From positions 1-7,948 of the forward strand of contig JAAYKB010000124.1 of NCBI GenBank assembly GCA_012522615.1: a DNA stretch of 7,948 nt, given 5' to 3'. The stretch comes from Clostridiales bacterium. GTDB taxonomy: Bacteria > Bacillota > Clostridia > Oscillospirales > Acutalibacteraceae. Within the stretch, counting starts at the first letter, position 1. Every line of letters starts with the position of its first letter. The position numbers and the translations under genes are program-made. Positions 4,704-7,948 of the stretch are shown here, piece by piece. The notes beneath the pieces were generated by a model. That model had not been told where the DNA came from. It searched no databases and saw only the letters and a list, made by a program, of their open reading frames with translations.

Positions 4704-7313
4704 ATGGCCAAAAAGCATGAAAAAAACCTGCAGATTACTGCGGATGACATTCATGAGTCTATCGATAAGCTTATAAATAACGCGCTTGCAGCTTTAGAGG
4801 AATATATGAAGATGTCTCAGGAGCAGGTTGACGCCATTGTACAGGCTATGGCGCTTGCCGGGCTTGACAATCATATGCTGCTGGCGAAAATGGCAGTTGA
4901 AGAAACGGGCAGAGGGATTTTCGAAGACAAGGTTATAAAAAATATGTTTTCCACCGAATATGTCTATCACAGCATCAAGTACGAAAAGACGGTTGGGATT
5001 GTCAACGAAAATGAACATGAGGATTTTTATGAAATCATTGAGCCGGTCGGAGTTATCGCCGGGGTGACCCCTGTTACCAACCCGACCTCCACAACCATGT
5101 TTAAGTCGATAATCTCGGCAAAGACCAGAAACCCTATTATATTTGCGTTTCATCCCTCTGCCCAGAAGTGCAGCGTCGAGGCCGCACGAATTCTCAGGGA
5201 TGCGGCAGTCAAGGCGGGCGCACCTAAGGATTGCATTCAGTGGATAGAGAAGCCCTCGATAGAAGCCACCCGAAGCCTGATGAATCACAAGGGGGTATCC
5301 CTGATTCTCGCCACAGGCGGCACGGGCATGGTTAAATCGGCATATTCCTGCGGCAAGCCTGCTCTCGGGGTCGGACCGGGGAACGTGCCGTGTTTTATAG
5401 AAAAGACGGCAAAGCTCAAGAGGGCGCTTACCGACCTTATTATGTCAAAATCCTTTGACAACGGCATGATTTGTGCCTCAGAGCAGGCGGTCATTCTGGA
5501 AGAGCCGATTTACGACGATGCCGTTGAGTTCATGAAGGAGCATAAATGCTATTTTACAACTCCGGAAGAGACAAAAAAGATTGAAGCGACGGTTATGAAT
5601 GTCGAGTGCTGCGCCGTTAATCCTGAAATCGTGGGTAAGAGTCCGTATACCATTGCAAAAATGGCCGGTATTCGCGTACCCGAGGATACCAAAATCCTGT
5701 GCTGTGAAATTGAGGACGTCGGCAGGGAGTACCCTCTGTCATATGAAAAGTTGTCGCCGGTTCTAGCGGTACTCAAGGCAAGGGATGTTGAACATGGGAT
5801 TGAACTTGCCGAGCATATGGTTGAAATCGGAGGCCTTGGTCATTCGTCTGTTCTGCATACTTCCGACGGCAAGGTAATCGAGGAATTTTCGAAAAGGATG
5901 AAGACCGGTCGTATAATTATCAATTCTCCCTCAACCCACGGTGCGATAGGAGATATTTACAACACAAACATGCCGTCTCTGACGCTCGGGTGCGGCTCTT
6001 ACGGTTCAAACTCCACCACCGCAAATGTAACAGCCGTAAACCTGATAAACAGAAAAAGGGTTGCAAAGAGGAGGGTCAACATGCAGTGGTTCAAGGTTCC
6101 CGAAAAGATTTATTTCGAGCCCGGTTGCCTGCAATACCTCGAGAAGATGCAAAATATCAGCCGTGCGTTTATTGTTACCGACCCGTATATGGTAAAGTTC
6201 GGCTATGTTGACAGGGTACTCTACTATTTGAGAAAACGCTTGAGCTATGTCCATTCGGAGGTCTTTACGGATGTTGAGCCAGATCCCTCGTTGGATACCG
6301 TTTTAAAGGGCGCCGAGATTATGAAAGGCTTTAGACCCGACGTGATAATCGCGCTGGGCGGCGGCTCTGTGATTGACGCCGCAAAAGGCATGTGGTTGTA
6401 TTACGAACATCCCGAAACCGACTTTAGAGGACTTTCCGAGAAGTTTATGGACATCAGAAAGCGTGTCTATAAGCTGCCCAAAATGGGCAACAAGGCAAAG
6501 CTGGTTGCAATTCCGACCACCTCGGGCACCGGCAGCGAGGTTACCTCATTCGCCGTTATCACCGATAAGGAGCGCAATATAAAATATCCGCTTGCAGACT
6601 ATGAACTGACCCCTGATGTCGCCATAATTGATCCTGACTTTGTTATGAGCGTTCCGCCCTCCGTCACCGCCGATACCGGTATGGATGTTTTGACACATGC
6701 AATCGAAGCTTATGTGTCGGTGCTTGCATCCGACTATACCGATGCATTGGCAATCAAGGCAATCCAGCTTGTGTTCAGGTATCTGCCCGACGCGTATAAG
6801 AACGGCGAAGACCAGGTCGCGCGTGAAAAGATGCACAACGCTTCGACAATCGCGGGTATGGCGTTCACCAACGCTTTTCTCGGTATCAACCATTCAATGG
6901 CACATAAGCTGGGCGGCGAGTTCAATATCCCGCACGGTAGGGCAAACGCGGTTCTCCTGCCTTATGTGATTGAGTATAACGGGGTAGAGAGCCCGACAAA
7001 ATTTGTGTCCTTTCCGAAATATGAGCATTATGTTGCGGCTGATAAATATGCCGAAATTGCAAATGCAATCGGATTAAGGTTCAATACAATCCAAGAAGGG
7101 GTCAAGGCGCTTGCCGATGCCGTCAGAGGACTGATGAAAGAGGTCAATATCCCTCTGACCATTAAGGATTGCGGGGTTGAAAAGGATAAATTTGAGCAGA
7201 AGGTTGATTATCTCGCAGTCAAGGCATTTGAGGATCAGTGTACCACCGCGAATCCCCGACTGCCCCTGATTGAAGAGCTCGCGGAGATTTACAGAAAGGC
7301 TTATACCGGATAA
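4704..7313 (+). CDS. adhE: Bifunctional acetaldehyde-CoA/alcohol dehydrogenase
   Basis: Two-step fermentative enzyme: acetyl-CoA plus NADH gives acetaldehyde, then acetaldehyde plus NADH gives ethanol, regenerating NAD+. Cytoplasmic; relatives form long spirosome filaments. The N-terminal aldehyde dehydrogenase domain spans about residues 15-445, with GGTGMVKSAY (205-214), GVGPGNVP (222-229) and nucleophile Cys257 in FDNGMICASEQ, matching E. coli Cys246. The linker (about 446-465) leads to the iron-type alcohol dehydrogenase, with the cofactor motif GGGSVIDAAKG (552-562). Iron ligands Asp661, His665, His730 (GINHSMAHKLGG) and His744 (NIPHGRANA) align with E. coli Asp653, His657, His723 and His737. 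At 869 residues it is near full family length (E. coli 891), and nothing catalytic is missing. AAGGAG (4691-4696) seven bases before ATG 4704 sets the start. It appears monocistronic: its own Rex-controlled promoter lies upstream and a hairpin directly downstream. Confidence 0.97.
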   Translation: MAKKHEKNLQITADDIHESIDKLINNALAALEEYMKMSQEQVDAIVQAMALAGLDNHMLLAKMAVEETGRGIFEDKVIKNMFSTEYVYHSIKYEKTVGIVNENEHEDFYEIIEPVGVIAGVTPVTNPTSTTMFKSIISAKTRNPIIFAFHPSAQKCSVEAARILRDAAVKAGAPKDCIQWIEKPSIEATRSLMNHKGVSLILATGGTGMVKSAYSCGKPALGVGPGNVPCFIEKTAKLKRALTDLIMSKSFDNGMICASEQAVILEEPIYDDAVEFMKEHKCYFTTPEETKKIEATVMNVECCAVNPEIVGKSPYTIAKMAGIRVPEDTKILCCEIEDVGREYPLSYEKLSPVLAVLKARDVEHGIELAEHMVEIGGLGHSSVLHTSDGKVIEEFSKRMKTGRIIINSPSTHGAIGDIYNTNMPSLTLGCGSYGSNSTTANVTAVNLINRKRVAKRRVNMQWFKVPEKIYFEPGCLQYLEKMQNISRAFIVTDPYMVKFGYVDRVLYYLRKRLSYVHSEVFTDVEPDPSLDTVLKGAEIMKGFRPDVIIALGGGSVIDAAKGMWLYYEHPETDFRGLSEKFMDIRKRVYKLPKMGNKAKLVAIPTTSGTGSEVTSFAVITDKERNIKYPLADYELTPDVAIIDPDFVMSVPPSVTADTGMDVLTHAIEAYVSVLASDYTDALAIKAIQLVFRYLPDAYKNGEDQVAREKMHNASTIAGMAFTNAFLGINHSMAHKLGGEFNIPHGRANAVLLPYVIEYNGVESPTKFVSFPKYEHYVAADKYAEIANAIGLRFNTIQEGVKALADAVRGLMKEVNIPLTIKDCGVEKDKFEQKVDYLAVKAFEDQCTTANPRLPLIEELAEIYRKAYTG

Positions 7314-7329
7314 TATCATAGTTTATAAA

Positions 7330-7359
7330 GAATGGGCTGACTTGTGGGTCGGCCCATTC
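7330..7359 (+). terminator. Likely adhE terminator hairpin
   Basis: GAATGGGCTGAC (7330-7341) pairs with GTCGGCCCATTC (7348-7359) over 12 pairs, one of them G·U, around the loop TTGTGG. It starts 17 bases after the adhE stop. The following TCGGTTGTCT is only weakly U-rich, so termination may be incomplete. Confidence 0.75.
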
Positions 7360-7676
7360 TCGGTTGTCTAAACTGTATTCTGATTTCTGAAGGTTTTATA
7401 AAAGCCTGAAGCGATATATACAACTGCAATACTAAAAATAGCCGTATTTCGGCTCTTCAAGTTGACATGGTGCAGCAAGTGTCAAGGCACCGTGTCAGGT
7501 AAACATATTGTTCAATATATCAGATTAATTCAAGCAAGTCACCTTACGACTGTTATGATGTATGATGTACATTCTTGTAAATAGTATAACATTAAAATAA
7601 TTATCATAGTTTCTGGTATAAAAACAGAGCGAAAAAGTTGGCAATTACAGCGACGAGGAAAATTATATCTGCACCC
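7360..7676. other. Non-coding interval between adhE and tRNA-Tyr, with small hairpins
   Basis: No gene could be supported on either strand. Visible structures are a 7-bp hairpin at 7391-7407 (AGGTTTT/AAAGCCT with one G·U), a 5-bp hairpin AGCCG-TATTT-CGGCT at 7440-7454, the inverted repeat at 7463-7497, and TATTG-TT-CAATA near 7506-7517. A plus-strand frame open from about 7403 to 7589 lacks a start and a ribosome binding site, and its translation resembles nothing I know. The right part (about 7555-7620) is very AT-rich. Confidence 0.5.
7463..7497. repeat. 11-bp inverted repeat with a nested TTGACA/TGTCAA pair
   Basis: TGACATGGTGC (7463-7473) pairs with GCACCGTGTCA (7487-7497), one position being a G·U or mismatch, around a 13-base loop. 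TTGACA (7462-7467) also forms an inverted repeat with TGTCAA (7480-7485). TTGACA here has no -10 at 16-19 bases, so it is not a sigma-A promoter. It may be a regulator site, an RNA hairpin or a relic. Confidence 0.55.
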
Positions 7677-7705
7677 TTGACAAGCATAAAAAACCGTGGT
7701 ATAGT
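7677..7705 (+). promoter_or_regulatory. tRNA-Tyr promoter
   Basis: TTGACA (7677-7682) and TATAGT (7700-7705) are separated by 17 bases. Start is expected near 7712, about 27 bases before the mature tRNA, so a 5' leader must be removed by RNase P. Confidence 0.85.
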
Positions 7706-7712
7706 AGCACTT

Positions 7713-7730
7713 GCCCGTGATAAAACGGGC
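7713..7730 (+). other. Hairpin in the tRNA-Tyr 5' leader
   Basis: GCCCGT (7713-7718) and ACGGGC (7725-7730) form a perfect 6-bp GC-rich stem around GATAAA. It begins at or next to the predicted transcript start and ends eight bases before the tRNA. It may protect or shape the precursor for processing. No U-tract follows. Confidence 0.6.
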
Positions 7731-7738
7731 ATTTATAT

Positions 7739-7823
7739 GGGGGAATTCCCGAGCGGCCAAAGGGGGCAGACTGTAAATCTGTTGTCACTGACTTCGGTGG
7801 TTCGAATCCACCTTCCCCCACCA
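7739..7823 (+). tRNA. tRNA-Tyr (anticodon GTA)
   Basis: 85 nt including encoded CCA (7821-7823). Acceptor GGGGGAA (7739-7745) pairs fully with TTCCCCC (7813-7819), with discriminator A at 7820. The anticodon stem CAGA/TCTG encloses CTGTAAA, with GTA at 7773-7775. A long variable arm containing CACTGACTTCG and the T-arm GGTGG-TTCGAAT-CCACC identify a class II tRNA, as expected for bacterial tRNA-Tyr. It is transcribed from its own promoter. No second tRNA follows in the window. Confidence 0.97.
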
Positions 7824-7948
7824 TAAAGAGGTAACAATATTTTTTATTGCGAATTTGAAATGCGCGCTGTATTTAAGGAAATGAGGATTCAATCGTAAAA
7901 TCGGACGGCGCTGTTTCCGGGAAACTTCCCATCTTCAAAAAGGAACGA
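7824..7948. other. Downstream flank of tRNA-Tyr, no gene called
   Basis: The tRNA is followed by an A/T-rich stretch with a weak 5-bp hairpin CAATA-TTTTT-TATTG (7835-7849) that might contribute to termination. From 7877 one plus-strand frame is open to the window edge for 24 codons, ending GKLPIFKKER, but it has no ATG, GTG or TTG. GTTTCC-G-GGAAAC (about 7913-7925) is a short palindrome. Confidence 0.4.

Noticed and set aside
4794..5288. 164-codon open frame on the minus strand inside adhE
   Set aside because: It lies opposite the conserved aldehyde dehydrogenase domain, has no family-like motifs and is explained by codon bias of adhE.
6546..6893. 115-codon minus-strand open frame inside adhE
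   Set aside because: Shadow of the alcohol dehydrogenase coding sequence without its own ribosome binding site or recognisable domain.
7403..7589. Plus-strand frame containing WCSKCQGTVSGK, considered as a relic of a cysteine-containing protein
   Set aside because: No start codon or ribosome binding site, no recognisable family, and the Cys pair arises within the inverted repeat.
7638..7826. Plus-strand open frame across tRNA-Tyr, ending in a peptide like GEFPSGQRGQTVNL
   Set aside because: The second half is a translation of the tRNA itself, a well-known spurious annotation. No ribosome binding site precedes it.
7877..7948. Open frame to the right edge ending GKLPIFKKER
   Set aside because: No start codon in frame after the stop at 7874-7876 and only 24 codons visible. 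It might be coding if a frameshift or a longer context exists, but that cannot be judged here.
1..7948. CRISPR array, restriction, toxin-antitoxin or other defence system
   Set aside because: No regularly spaced repeat series beyond the two-copy array, and no gene outside those listed. Any cargo of the mobile element would lie left of the window.

Overview
The window looks like a chromosomal stretch from a low-to-mid GC Gram-positive anaerobe of the class Clostridia, probably near the Oscillospirales/Ruminococcaceae. This rests on strong AAGGAGG-type ribosome binding sites, near-consensus sigma-A promoters, Rex-type redox operators in front of a fermentative adhE, a clostridial-style large serine recombinase, and a tRNA-Tyr with encoded CCA. 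The family-level placement is inference.

Region 1 (1 to about 1720, + strand) is the right end of what looks like an integrated mobile element. It holds the last codons of an unidentified small gene, whose TAA directly abuts the ATG of a large serine recombinase. The recombinase frame has no stop where the domain architecture ends. It runs antisense through a terminator and the whole of a tmRNA gene before stopping at 2174.

Region 2 (1721-2320) holds ssrA (tmRNA, minus strand, 2120 to 1771) with its own terminator and promoter. It is divergent from glmS. Between the two promoters lies a perfect 23-bp sequence repeated twice with a 24-bp period.

Region 3 (2244-4347, + strand) is glmS (glucosamine-6-phosphate synthase). 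It has a good promoter, a leader too short for a glmS ribozyme, a 26-residue insertion in the glutaminase domain, and a perfect 23-bp inverted repeat downstream that may act as terminator.

Region 4 (4348-4703) contains the degraded C-terminal end of a GGDEF (diguanylate cyclase) gene, then the adhE control region. That region has a consensus promoter and two 18-bp Rex-like palindromes, one over the -35 and one just after the -10.

Region 5 (4704-7359) is adhE, the bifunctional acetaldehyde/alcohol dehydrogenase that regenerates NAD+ by making ethanol from acetyl-CoA. A strong hairpin follows it.

Region 6 (7360-7948) is non-coding sequence with several hairpins, then a consensus promoter and tRNA-Tyr(GTA), then 125 bases in which no gene can be called.

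Most of the content is housekeeping: ribosome rescue, amino-sugar synthesis, fermentation and a tRNA. The more unusual parts are the recombinase/ssrA junction, the tandem repeat between ssrA and glmS, the GGDEF relic and the double Rex operator. I did not see a clearly new multi-gene system.
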